A stretch of 64,000 nt of DNA from Ardenticatenaceae bacterium. GTDB lineage: Bacteria > Chloroflexota > Anaerolineae > Promineifilales > Promineifilaceae. The translations under genes were made by a program, and so were the position numbers. Under the pieces are notes generated by a model, which saw only the letters and a list, made by a program, of their open reading frames with translations, did not search any database and was not told the origin of the DNA. Below are positions 22,571-30,789 of the stretch, one piece after another. The stretch spans positions 248,001-312,000 of the forward strand of contig JACKBX010000009.1 in NCBI GenBank assembly GCA_020634375.1, read 5' to 3'. How positions within the stretch are numbered: the first letter of the stretch is position 1; each line of letters opens with the position of its first letter.

Positions 22571-24514
22571 ATGACTATACAGAAACCCATTGGATTGCAT
22601 CATGCGTTGAGCCAGGATTTTAGCAACGATGAATTAGCCGATATTTGTGAAGATTTGAATGTTGATGTAGAGGATTTGTCGCCGCGAAAGAGCAGCCGGG
22701 CACGGGAACTAATCAAGCACGCACAGCGGCGTAATCAGATGGACAAACTGATTGGCTGGTTGGCGACAGACCGCCCAGAGACGGATTTTTACCCGTATTT
22801 GTACCTTATTATCAATGATCGCTTTAATAATATTCCTGACATGCAACAGTTGAGCGCTGCTTTGGGAATTGATTATAACCAGGAGTTAATAACAAAGTTG
22901 GGATATTTTAGTCCCAGTGCCAACCCGGATGTGATTGAAGCGCAGTCGTGGAAAATCTATGAATTGATGGCTGAGGCGGAGCGGCAAGGTGAACTGTTAT
23001 GGATATTAAAGCAGCAAAAGCCTAATCTTGATTTGCAAGTGTTTGAACTTCGAACGCCGTCCATTCCTCCGAAAGATCAGGGTGAGGAAAAGAGAGGGAA
23101 TGGAGAGGAACGTGGCAGTGGGGATGGACAACAAAAATCCAAGGTAATGCAATACGAACCATTTGTCTTACGCATAAATGACGGAAAAGATGGCGTTTAT
23201 GATGTGGAAGTGCTGAATTCACCAAAAGGCGAGGTGAAGAAGATTCCGACGACATTTACACTAGACAATCCAGATTTCAAGAATTTACTTGATTTATTAA
23301 AGGATTTGTGGGCAGATAAGAAAGATGTCAAAGAGTTAGGCAAAAAGTTACAACCGTTACTTTTCCCTGACAAAGTCTGGAGTATGTTTGATAAATGCCG
23401 TGATAGCTTGAAAGATGAAGGTAAAGGACTGCGTATCTTGCTACGCATAGATCCGCCGGAACTGAGCGGCTTGCCCTGGGAATATGTTTTTGACGAGACG
23501 TATGATTATCTGGCTCAGGATAAATTAACCCCTATCGTACGTTACCCGGCAGAGTCTCAACCCCAAGGGGACCTATCTGTCGAATATCCTTTGCAGATTT
23601 TGTTGGTGACGGCTAATCCCACCAAAGATCTAAAACAGTTAAAAGTAGACAGGGAAGTTGAATTAGCGGAAGAGGCTTTAGAGCCGTTAGTGGCTACTGG
23701 GCTAGCTAAAGTTGACAAAATTTCTGAAGCGACGGTAGATGATGTGGATAAAGCTTTGACGAGTGGGAAGTATCATATTTTCCACTTTATCGGGCATGGC
23801 GTGATCGAAAATGATGAGGGTGCATTGGCTTTGGAAGATGGGAACAATGGGAAAGCGCCTTTGTTTGCCAGCCAACTCAGAACAATGGTGCGAGACACTG
23901 GTCTGCGTTTTGCTTTCTTGAACTCATGTGAAACGGCCGCTTACAAAGACAACGATCCCCTTGCCGGTGTAGCCCAATCCCTTATCCATGCTGGCGTTCC
24001 GGCGGTGATGGCTATGCAGTTTGAAGTTCCTGACACAACCTCGCTGCTTTTCTCGCAGGAACTATACAAAAACTTGGTATTAGGCAACCCATTGGATCAG
24101 GCTGTGACTGAGATGCGGCGACGTGCATTTGTGAAAACCCAGGACATGGTGTTTTGGGGTATTCCTGTGCTATTTATGCGTGCGCCGGATGGTGATATTT
24201 TGCCGCCGGATGAGGAAGTGGCCAAAAAGCTGAATGCATATTTGACACAATCTCCGTTGGTACGGGCATTGACTACCGTTACCAGAGAATTCGATGCCAT
24301 GAAAGGCACTTTGGAGACAGATGCCACCGTCCAATTTACTGGGGATTTGGAAACGGTGAATAAATGGGCCGAAGGTACACCAGATGCCAAGACGCAGGGG
24401 CGCATCAAATTGAAATTGAACAGTATGAGCGGTCTATTGGACTTGTTTGATATTGATGCAAATGCCCCCGTGATGAAAGCATTGAAAAGGGCAACCGAAG
24501 CGGTTGGCAATTAG
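22571..24514 (+). CDS. Death-like adaptor (EAD-type) + CHAT caspase-like protease
   Basis: 647 residues from the ATG at 22571, after GAGGAGG. Residues about 8-70 (LHHALSQDFSNDELADICED ... RARELIKHAQRRNQMDKLIG) match the helical death-like effector-associated domains that couple bacterial conflict-system proteins. A second helical segment (about 75-150) looks like another adaptor domain. A charged linker (about 155-190) leads to a CHAT peptidase domain (roughly 255-545) with the catalytic dyad His409 in FHFIGHG and Cys453 in LNSCETA. The last 100 residues are helical and unrecognised. By family it should be a cytosolic cysteine protease activated through adaptor contacts. The gene is AT-richer than its neighbours and contains no ACGGCCGT octamer. 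No NTPase or effector with a matching adaptor was found nearby. Confidence 0.85.
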   Translation: MTIQKPIGLHHALSQDFSNDELADICEDLNVDVEDLSPRKSSRARELIKHAQRRNQMDKLIGWLATDRPETDFYPYLYLIINDRFNNIPDMQQLSAALGIDYNQELITKLGYFSPSANPDVIEAQSWKIYELMAEAERQGELLWILKQQKPNLDLQVFELRTPSIPPKDQGEEKRGNGEERGSGDGQQKSKVMQYEPFVLRINDGKDGVYDVEVLNSPKGEVKKIPTTFTLDNPDFKNLLDLLKDLWADKKDVKELGKKLQPLLFPDKVWSMFDKCRDSLKDEGKGLRILLRIDPPELSGLPWEYVFDETYDYLAQDKLTPIVRYPAESQPQGDLSVEYPLQILLVTANPTKDLKQLKVDREVELAEEALEPLVATGLAKVDKISEATVDDVDKALTSGKYHIFHFIGHGVIENDEGALALEDGNNGKAPLFASQLRTMVRDTGLRFAFLNSCETAAYKDNDPLAGVAQSLIHAGVPAVMAMQFEVPDTTSLLFSQELYKNLVLGNPLDQAVTEMRRRAFVKTQDMVFWGIPVLFMRAPDGDILPPDEEVAKKLNAYLTQSPLVRALTTVTREFDAMKGTLETDATVQFTGDLETVNKWAEGTPDAKTQGRIKLKLNSMSGLLDLFDIDANAPVMKALKRATEAVGN

Positions 24515-24558
24515 AGATTCGAGCAATCTCTAATCGCTAATCTCCAATCTCTTTTACC

Positions 24559-25362
24559 ATGAATTCCCCCCTTACCCTCAGCCGGGGCAGGCTGGAGACC
24601 TTTCTGGCCTGCCAGCGCCGCTTTCAACTGCGGTATCTGCGGCGATTGCCCTGGCCGCCGCAGCCTTTGCAAGAGGACACCGAAGAATCTCTGGCGCGTG
24701 GGCAGCAGTTTCACCAGTTGTTGGAACGCTATTTTTTAGGGCTAGCGGTGGAGCCGGGCTTGATTGGGGATGAACAGGTGCGCCGCTGGTGGGATTTGTT
24801 TCAACGCAGCGGGCTTGCTTTGCCTGAGGGACGGCCGTTACCCGAACTCACCCTGACCATTCCCATTGGCAAGCATCTGCTAAACGGCCGTTTCGACCTC
24901 CTCATTTTAGGCGACCATGATGGTCAACCCTTCGCCCACCTCTTCGACTGGAAAACTGGCAGAGCACGCCGCGAGGCCGACCTGCGCCGCGATTGGCAAA
25001 CACGCCTCTACCTGGCGATGCTGGCTGAGGGCGGGCAAGCATTGTTGGCTGATGAACGGCCGTTCCCCCCTGAAGCCATCGCCATCACCTACTGGTACGC
25101 CACCGCGCCCAACAAGCCACGCACCATCCATTATGATGCGGCCTGGCACGCACAAAATTGGGCCGAGATTCAGGCCATTGTGGCGCAAATTGATGCCCAA
25201 TTGCAGGCCGATACGTGGTCGCTGACCGACGATTGGACGCTCTGCCGCGATTGTGGGTATCAGGTGTACTGTGGACGGCAAGAAGCAGGCTGTGCCGTTC
25301 CCATCTCAGATGAGGATGCGGAGCCAGAAACGGACTGGCTGCTGGAGCCAGATTTGCCCTGA
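24559..25362 (+). CDS. RecB/Cas4-like PD-(D/E)XK nuclease family protein with Fe-S cysteines
   Basis: 267 residues. PDDEXK_1-type nuclease: an early cysteine in LETFLACQRRFQLRYL, the helix-strand HQLLERYFLG, the acidic residue in GRFDLLILGD, then FDWKTGRAR, giving the D...D-x-K site. C-terminal CRDCGYQVYC supplies three more cysteines, completing the four-cysteine pattern of AddB/Cas4-type iron-sulphur nucleases. Likely cuts single-stranded DNA or DNA ends in repair; no helicase gene is adjacent and there is no CRISPR array. The stop overlaps the next start (TGATG), so it is coupled to the methyltransferase. No clear Shine-Dalgarno site precedes the ATG. Confidence 0.85.
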   Translation: MNSPLTLSRGRLETFLACQRRFQLRYLRRLPWPPQPLQEDTEESLARGQQFHQLLERYFLGLAVEPGLIGDEQVRRWWDLFQRSGLALPEGRPLPELTLTIPIGKHLLNGRFDLLILGDHDGQPFAHLFDWKTGRARREADLRRDWQTRLYLAMLAEGGQALLADERPFPPEAIAITYWYATAPNKPRTIHYDAAWHAQNWAEIQAIVAQIDAQLQADTWSLTDDWTLCRDCGYQVYCGRQEAGCAVPISDEDAEPETDWLLEPDLP

Positions 25363-26528
25363 TGGAATTAGACGATCTTCACTTTTTACTTTCTTCTGAA
25401 GGGGCGCGACTGTTGGCAGAAACGGCCGTTACCCCCGTCACCCCCGACAACCATTTGCAAATAGCTACCCAACTGCGGCGCAAAACCGCACATGCCCAGA
25501 CTGTGCTGGAAACGATTTTGCTGCGCCAGTTGGCCGCCGCCAAATTTAGCCGTGCCGCCGAGATGTACTTTGTGCGCGAGGCATTGGAGCAGGCATCGTC
25601 CGAGGAGGTGGCCGCCTACCGCGCCCGCCGTTTTGCTGCTGCCGGGGTGCGCCATGTGGCCGATTTGGGATGCGGTATTGGTGGGGATTCGCTGGCGCTG
25701 GCAGCGCACGCGGAGGTCACGGGGGTGGATTGGGACCCGGTACGCGTGGCGATGGCGCAGGAGAATGTGCGCGTGTATGGGTATGGCGACCGCTTTCACC
25801 CACTGCAAGCGGATTTGCTGGCGTTGACGCCGCTGCCAGTAGATGCTTGCTTTTTTGACCCGGCACGGCGCGACGAGCAGGGGCGGCGTATCTATTCGGT
25901 GCAAGATTACCGCCCACCGCTCAGTTTGATTCAGCGTTGGCGTACTTGGGTGGAGGAAACGGCCGTCAAGATTAGCCCCGGTGTGAACTACGACGAACTG
26001 CCCCCAGATGCCGAAGTAGAGTTTATTTCTGTGAAAGGGAATGTGAAGGACGGCGTACTGTGGTTTGGCGATTTGCGCACGGGGGCACAGCGGCGGGCCA
26101 CGCTGTTGCCAGGTGAACACACGCTGACAGATGCCGACTTGATTGACGTGCCCATCACTGCGCCGCAGGCATATTTGTATGAGCCGGACAAAGCGGTGAT
26201 TCGCGCTCACCTTGTGGAAGCACTAGCAGGGCAGTTGGGGGCCGCCAAAATTGACGCGGACATCGCTTACCTGACGGCGAACGAACATCAGGCTACACCT
26301 TTTGCACGTTGCTTTGCTGTGGAGGATGTGATGCCTTTTCAGTTAAAGCGACTGCGCCATTATCTGCGGGAGCGGAGGATTGGGCAGGTAACAATTAAGA
26401 AGCGCGGTTCGCCCCTGGAGCCGGAGCAATTGCGCCACCAGCTTCGCCTGCAAGGGGAGGGGCATTGTGTGTTGTTTTTGACGTTTGTGAGGGGTGAAAC
26501 GGCCGTGATCATTGGCCAGGAAATATAA
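25362..26528 (+). CDS. Class I SAM-dependent methyltransferase with THUMP-like domain
   Basis: 388 residues. An N-terminal helical region (about 1-90), then a Rossmann methyltransferase core with SAM motif VADLGCGIGGDSLALA near residue 97 and the active-site-like FFDPARRDEQGRR. The C-terminal part ends in VTIKKRGSPLEPEQLRHQL, the hallmark of the THUMP-like domain of this family, which is widespread and functionally uncharacterised (RNA modification suspected). Overlaps the nuclease gene by one base and is followed by a hairpin shared with the converging sensory operon. Confidence 0.88.
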   Translation: MELDDLHFLLSSEGARLLAETAVTPVTPDNHLQIATQLRRKTAHAQTVLETILLRQLAAAKFSRAAEMYFVREALEQASSEEVAAYRARRFAAAGVRHVADLGCGIGGDSLALAAHAEVTGVDWDPVRVAMAQENVRVYGYGDRFHPLQADLLALTPLPVDACFFDPARRDEQGRRIYSVQDYRPPLSLIQRWRTWVEETAVKISPGVNYDELPPDAEVEFISVKGNVKDGVLWFGDLRTGAQRRATLLPGEHTLTDADLIDVPITAPQAYLYEPDKAVIRAHLVEALAGQLGAAKIDADIAYLTANEHQATPFARCFAVEDVMPFQLKRLRHYLRERRIGQVTIKKRGSPLEPEQLRHQLRLQGEGHCVLFLTFVRGETAVIIGQEI

Positions 26529-26565
26529 AGGCTGAAGGGTATGGGACTCCTTCAGCCTGTTTTCT
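26529..26565 (+). terminator. Terminator between the converging methyltransferase and receiver genes
   Basis: AGGCTGAAGG (26529-26538) and CCTTCAGCCT (26549-26558) pair perfectly over 10 bp, followed by GTTTTCTGTT on the plus strand. It starts at the methyltransferase stop codon. It may also stop transcripts of the minus-strand sensory operon, although the T-run in that direction is weak. Confidence 0.75.
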
Positions 26566-26582
26566 GTTATGGGTAGTTCTTT

Positions 26583-26966
26583 TTATTTCTGATTGGCATT
26601 AAGAAAATCCCGCATAACTTGACGCAGTTTGCGAATATCCAATGGTTTTGGCAAATAGTCATCGCATCCTGCTTCCAGACAGCGCTCTCGGTCTCCTACC
26701 AATACCTGCGCAGTTGTGGCTATCAGCGGTACAGGGGCCAGCTTAGGGTCTGCCTTAAAACGGCGAGCCAGTTCCAGCCCATCTATGCCCGGCAGGTTAA
26801 TATCCAACAAGATAATATCCGGCACTAAATCTTCCAATACGTTAATGGCTTTTGGCCCATCTTCAGCTTTAATCAGTTCATGCCCTTCGGCTTCGACGAT
26901 GCGTTCCACGAGGATCATGTTGACCGCATTATCTTCTACGCAAAGAACCTTTTTGCGTTCTGACAT
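26583..26966 (-). CDS. Stand-alone response-regulator receiver domain
   Basis: 127 residues, a single CheY-like receiver and nothing else. The acidic pocket is E11/D12 (VLCVEDNAVN), the phospho-acceptor is Asp55 in IILLDINLPGIDG, and the threonine/lysine signalling residues are in IATTAQ and DYLPKPLDI. Last gene of the 26.6-kb minus-strand sensory operon, 77 bases after the histidine kinase that is its obvious donor. Without an output domain it must act by binding a partner protein, as DivK- or Spo0F-type receivers do; that partner is not in this operon. Confidence 0.95.
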   Translation of the reverse strand: MSERKKVLCVEDNAVNMILVERIVEAEGHELIKAEDGPKAINVLEDLVPDIILLDINLPGIDGLELARRFKADPKLAPVPLIATTAQVLVGDRERCLEAGCDDYLPKPLDIRKLRQVMRDFLNANQK

Positions 26967-27043
26967 AAGTTTGTATCCTCTTGATTCAAAAAGTACCCCT
27001 CCATTGTAACAACGATTTATTGTTTGGGGTAACGAAATTGCGG

Positions 27044-30000
27044 TTAGTTTGTGCTTAATTCAGGCAGCGGGCCGGTTTTGTGTTGGCGGGCGAGTTCTTG
27101 GGTTAAGGGGATAGTAAACCAGAAAGTAGTCCCTTCCCCCTGAACACTTTCAACCCAAATTTTACCGCCGTGCAGTTCTACTAGCTTTTTGGTAATGGGC
27201 ATCCCTAAACCGGTGCCGCCTGCCCTACGGTTCAGACTGCCATCAATCTGCCGGAATTGTTCAAACACGATAGGAACGTCTTCGGGACGAATACCAATGC
27301 CAGTGTCGCGGATAGATACCACGAGGTCGTTATCTCCCACGTCCATAGAGAGGGTAACACTGCCTTGTTCCGTGAATTTGATAGCGTTGCCGGTGATATT
27401 CCAGAGAATCTGGCGGATACGAGTGCGGTCGGCTTCGATGGCTTCCACGCTGTCAGAGATTTCTGAAACAAGAGCCAGATTTTTCTCTTGGGCAAGGGGA
27501 GCGGCTGTAGCCAGTACGTCTTGTGCCAGGGTGTGCATATCAACCATTTCATAGCGGAGTTCCATACGCCCAGCTTCGATCTTGGACATGTCGAGGATGT
27601 CGCCAATGAGGGAGCGTAAGTGGTCGCCGCTGCTGCGAATGAGCTGCACGTCTTGTTCCATACGCTCGTTTAGGTCGCCATCTAGTCCTTCTAACAAGAC
27701 ATCGGCAAAACCGATGATGGAGTTGAGGGGGGTGCGTAGCTCGTGGCTCATGCTGGCGAGGAATTCGGATTTGAGCTGGTCAACCTGGCGCAGCTTATCG
27801 GCCGTTTCCACCTGTTCAGCGTATAGTTTGGCGTTTTCTACGGCGACGGCTATCTGGCTGGCAAGGGTGCGCTGGATTTTGATGTCTTCCTCTGCAAAGT
27901 GTCCGGCCTGGCTAGCTTGCAGGTCAAGAATGCCCACCAGCTTGTTACCAACAGTCATGGGAACGGCCATTTCGGCACGGGTGTTTGGTAGTAGGGGATG
28001 TGGCAGGAAGTCCACAACTTTCTGTACATCGTTTTCGACGATGACTTCATAGGTGCGGGCTGCACGGGCCACAATGGATTCCGCTTCGACGTCGATGTTG
28101 CGCCCTTCCAAAGTCATGAGGCGGCCAACATTGCCAGCGCCAGCTTTGAGCGAGAGTGCGTTTGTTTCTTCGTCAAGCATGTAAATATGGGCATGGTAGA
28201 GATCGAAGCTGGTTCTTGCCAGGTCTACAACGGCTTGTAAGAGGTTGTCTACTTCCAGGATGGTGGAAGCGGCCGTGCTTACCTGGGCCACTGTCTCCAG
28301 TTCAGAGGTGAGCCGTTCTTGTTCGAGCAAGGCATCTTGTGTTTGTTCAAAGAGCCGTGCTGCTTCTAATGCTTCTGACACTTGTTGGCTGACAGCTTGC
28401 AGGAAGGAGAGTTCTTCTTCGGTTAGGGGATCATCGGGATTGTCGAGGATGCTTAGTGAGCCAATGGTTTCGCCCCGAATATTGAGGGGGGTACTGATTA
28501 GACTGTCTTGTTCGCCGTTTGCCGTACTTTCGGAGATTTGTTGTTTTTCTAGTAGACTGACGCCTGCCTGATCGAATTGATACCCGATGATGTTTTGGCG
28601 CGATTGGCGATAGGCTTGCCATGCCTCCCGGCTCATGTAGCGTTGCAGGGTGCTTAGTTCGCGCAGGTTGGATTCCATTTCTTGCCGCAGCCGGGTGCTT
28701 TCGATGGCGACGGCGATTTGACCGCATAACCCCTCTAATAAGAGGAGATCATTTTCATCTAGTTTGTCTACCTGATCGCTTTGTATGTCCAAAATGCCTA
28801 AAACTTCGTCACGCAGCTTGATGGGGACGGCAAGTTCGCCTTTGGTGTTTGGCAATAAGGGGTTGGGCTGCCAGGTGGTGTCGGCGTGCAGGTTTGTTCG
28901 CAAGATGGATTGGCCGGTGGCTGCGGATGATCCAATGATGCCGACGTTCATGGGGATGGAATGGTTGAGTTCGAGCATTTCTTTGCCGACATCACCGTAT
29001 CCATAAACGAGGGCGACGGTTTCCAGGGCGGGGTCGAAACGCAGCAACTGCGTGTGGTAGTATCCGAATAGCTCTTGTACCTGGTTGACGACGCGCTGGT
29101 AGAGGTCGTTTAGGTCGGTGGCAGCAGCGATTTCTTGGGCAATTTGGGTGGATAGGGCAACTTCACGGCTGCGGCGGGCGAGGGTTTCTTGGGTACGTTG
29201 GAATAAACGTGCGGCGCGGAGGGCTGTGGCGCCGTGTTCGGCCAGGGATTGATAAACGGCCGTGTTGTTTTGTTGGAAGAACCCCTCTATCTGGCTGGCG
29301 CACATGAGCAGACCCAGGCGTTCCCCGGCTGAGATGAGGGGGAAGACGGCCCAACTGACGATGCCGCTGCGCTTTGCCATGCGTTTGGCTGTCTTGCTGA
29401 GGCGGGTGTCTTTATCAGCATTAAAAATAATCAGCGGGCCAGGGTTTTCCAGCAGTTCTGGGAGTTCTTTGCCAAATAATTCGGAACCGATGGGCATGGG
29501 GTTTAGCCCACTGTCAAAGGGGTTGCGATTGACGAGGGTGTAACTGCTTTGGGAAACGGCCGTTTCTCGCAAAAATACAGCGATCCCTGCTTGGGGGAAA
29601 TAAGAGGCCCGATTGACGATGACAGAGACGATCTCATCTTCTGTTTGTGAATTTGCAATCGCCTGACCGATTTCGATCTGACGGTTGCGGATTTCCAACG
29701 CTTCCTGATTTTGCTGTTCCAGCAGCTCTTTGTCGTGTATTTCTTCCTCAATTTGTGCGACACGCTGCGCGTTATTTAGAGCCAGACCGATTGTTTTCCC
29801 AATTGTTAGCAGTGTTTCTCTTTCTTGCTCCGAGAGATCAGACATCTCTTCAAACAACAGGTTGATCACACCCCATACTTCATCCTGAAAAATCATGGGG
29901 ATGGAGACGGCCGTTTGCAAATTTTGTGCCATCAAGGCTTTTTTAACCGTTTTTACCAGACGGTCATCATCAACCAAATCGTTGCTAGTTACAATGGTTT

Positions 30001-30775
30001 TGTTTTTGATCGTGAGGCCAGAAAGGCTGCCCTCAATTGGCAATGTGGAACCGACGGCTAACGTGTCATCGGTAAAGCCTTGCGAAGCTAGTATCTGCAA
30101 TGTTTGGGATACCGGGTCTAATTTGAAAATAGCAATAGAGGGGGCGCCAGTATATTCCAGAATGAAATCACTGGCCTGCTGTACGACCACTGATACGTCA
30201 TGAGACCGATACAGGGTGTCGGCGATGCGGTTGATAGTGGTCAGGGACTCGGTTTTTGCATGAAGGTCGGATTGCAGTTGATGTAATGCGGCTTCTTTTT
30301 GTTTGTTGATGATGGCCTGTCCCAAGCCGGTGCTGTAGAGAAGCAGCAGGTCGGTCTGATGAGGCTCAGGGGAAGTGAATTTATCAGCGGTCAGCCAGCC
30401 TATGACTTGATCGTTGTGTCGCAGAACGGCCGTTGCTGCCCATTTTTCCCCACTCCCATCATCCGTTTGTTCCCACACGCCACTGTGATTTTGATTTAGA
30501 AGGACATCCAAGATTTGAGGGTCTTCAACGCCTTCACGAACCTGACCATCACCATTTGCAGTAAACATATTGATGATAGCATTTGTAGCGGCATCGTAGA
30601 GGAACAAACTTAATCTATCAAATTCCAACTTCTCGCGCCCCAGAATAACCGCTTGGCGATATAGGTTCTCCAAGGAGTCCGAGCATGCAAGTTCAGGAAC
30701 AATTTCAGATAGAGCTTGTACCTTTTGCTGAATTGCGGCAATTGTTGTGTTGCCTTGTTTGCTTCGTCTACTCAT
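27044..30775 (-). CDS. Soluble multi-GAF sensor histidine kinase of the sensory operon
   Basis: 1243 residues with no signal peptide or transmembrane segment. About five GAF domains (roughly 16-169, 181-342, 362-526, 542-699, 826-982) and, between the fourth and fifth, a TREGW-type half-GAF module (709-812, here SREAWQAY). Then a HisKA domain with phospho-acceptor His1011 in SHELRTPLNS, and the ATPase domain with ITGNAIKF, DTGIGIRPEDV and GTGLGMPITKKLVE. It is the only kinase among seven sensor proteins in this operon. Its GAF and TREGW modules are close relatives of those in the membrane receptors, which suggests lateral packing or hetero-dimer contacts with them. Fourteen bases separate it from the upstream receptor gene. 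Confidence 0.93.
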   Translation of the reverse strand: MSRRSKQGNTTIAAIQQKVQALSEIVPELACSDSLENLYRQAVILGREKLEFDRLSLFLYDAATNAIINMFTANGDGQVREGVEDPQILDVLLNQNHSGVWEQTDDGSGEKWAATAVLRHNDQVIGWLTADKFTSPEPHQTDLLLLYSTGLGQAIINKQKEAALHQLQSDLHAKTESLTTINRIADTLYRSHDVSVVVQQASDFILEYTGAPSIAIFKLDPVSQTLQILASQGFTDDTLAVGSTLPIEGSLSGLTIKNKTIVTSNDLVDDDRLVKTVKKALMAQNLQTAVSIPMIFQDEVWGVINLLFEEMSDLSEQERETLLTIGKTIGLALNNAQRVAQIEEEIHDKELLEQQNQEALEIRNRQIEIGQAIANSQTEDEIVSVIVNRASYFPQAGIAVFLRETAVSQSSYTLVNRNPFDSGLNPMPIGSELFGKELPELLENPGPLIIFNADKDTRLSKTAKRMAKRSGIVSWAVFPLISAGERLGLLMCASQIEGFFQQNNTAVYQSLAEHGATALRAARLFQRTQETLARRSREVALSTQIAQEIAAATDLNDLYQRVVNQVQELFGYYHTQLLRFDPALETVALVYGYGDVGKEMLELNHSIPMNVGIIGSSAATGQSILRTNLHADTTWQPNPLLPNTKGELAVPIKLRDEVLGILDIQSDQVDKLDENDLLLLEGLCGQIAVAIESTRLRQEMESNLRELSTLQRYMSREAWQAYRQSRQNIIGYQFDQAGVSLLEKQQISESTANGEQDSLISTPLNIRGETIGSLSILDNPDDPLTEEELSFLQAVSQQVSEALEAARLFEQTQDALLEQERLTSELETVAQVSTAASTILEVDNLLQAVVDLARTSFDLYHAHIYMLDEETNALSLKAGAGNVGRLMTLEGRNIDVEAESIVARAARTYEVIVENDVQKVVDFLPHPLLPNTRAEMAVPMTVGNKLVGILDLQASQAGHFAEEDIKIQRTLASQIAVAVENAKLYAEQVETADKLRQVDQLKSEFLASMSHELRTPLNSIIGFADVLLEGLDGDLNERMEQDVQLIRSSGDHLRSLIGDILDMSKIEAGRMELRYEMVDMHTLAQDVLATAAPLAQEKNLALVSEISDSVEAIEADRTRIRQILWNITGNAIKFTEQGSVTLSMDVGDNDLVVSIRDTGIGIRPEDVPIVFEQFRQIDGSLNRRAGGTGLGMPITKKLVELHGGKIWVESVQGEGTTFWFTIPLTQELARQHKTGPLPELSTN

Positions 30776-30789
30776 GGCATTCTCCTCTG

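Noticed and set aside
22571..26528. CHAT protease, RecB-like nuclease and methyltransferase as one CRISPR- or R-M-type defence operon
   Set aside because: No array, Cas gene or site-specific DNA methyltransferase motif is present; the nuclease-methyltransferase pair looks like housekeeping repair and RNA modification, and the CHAT gene is separated from it by its own gap.
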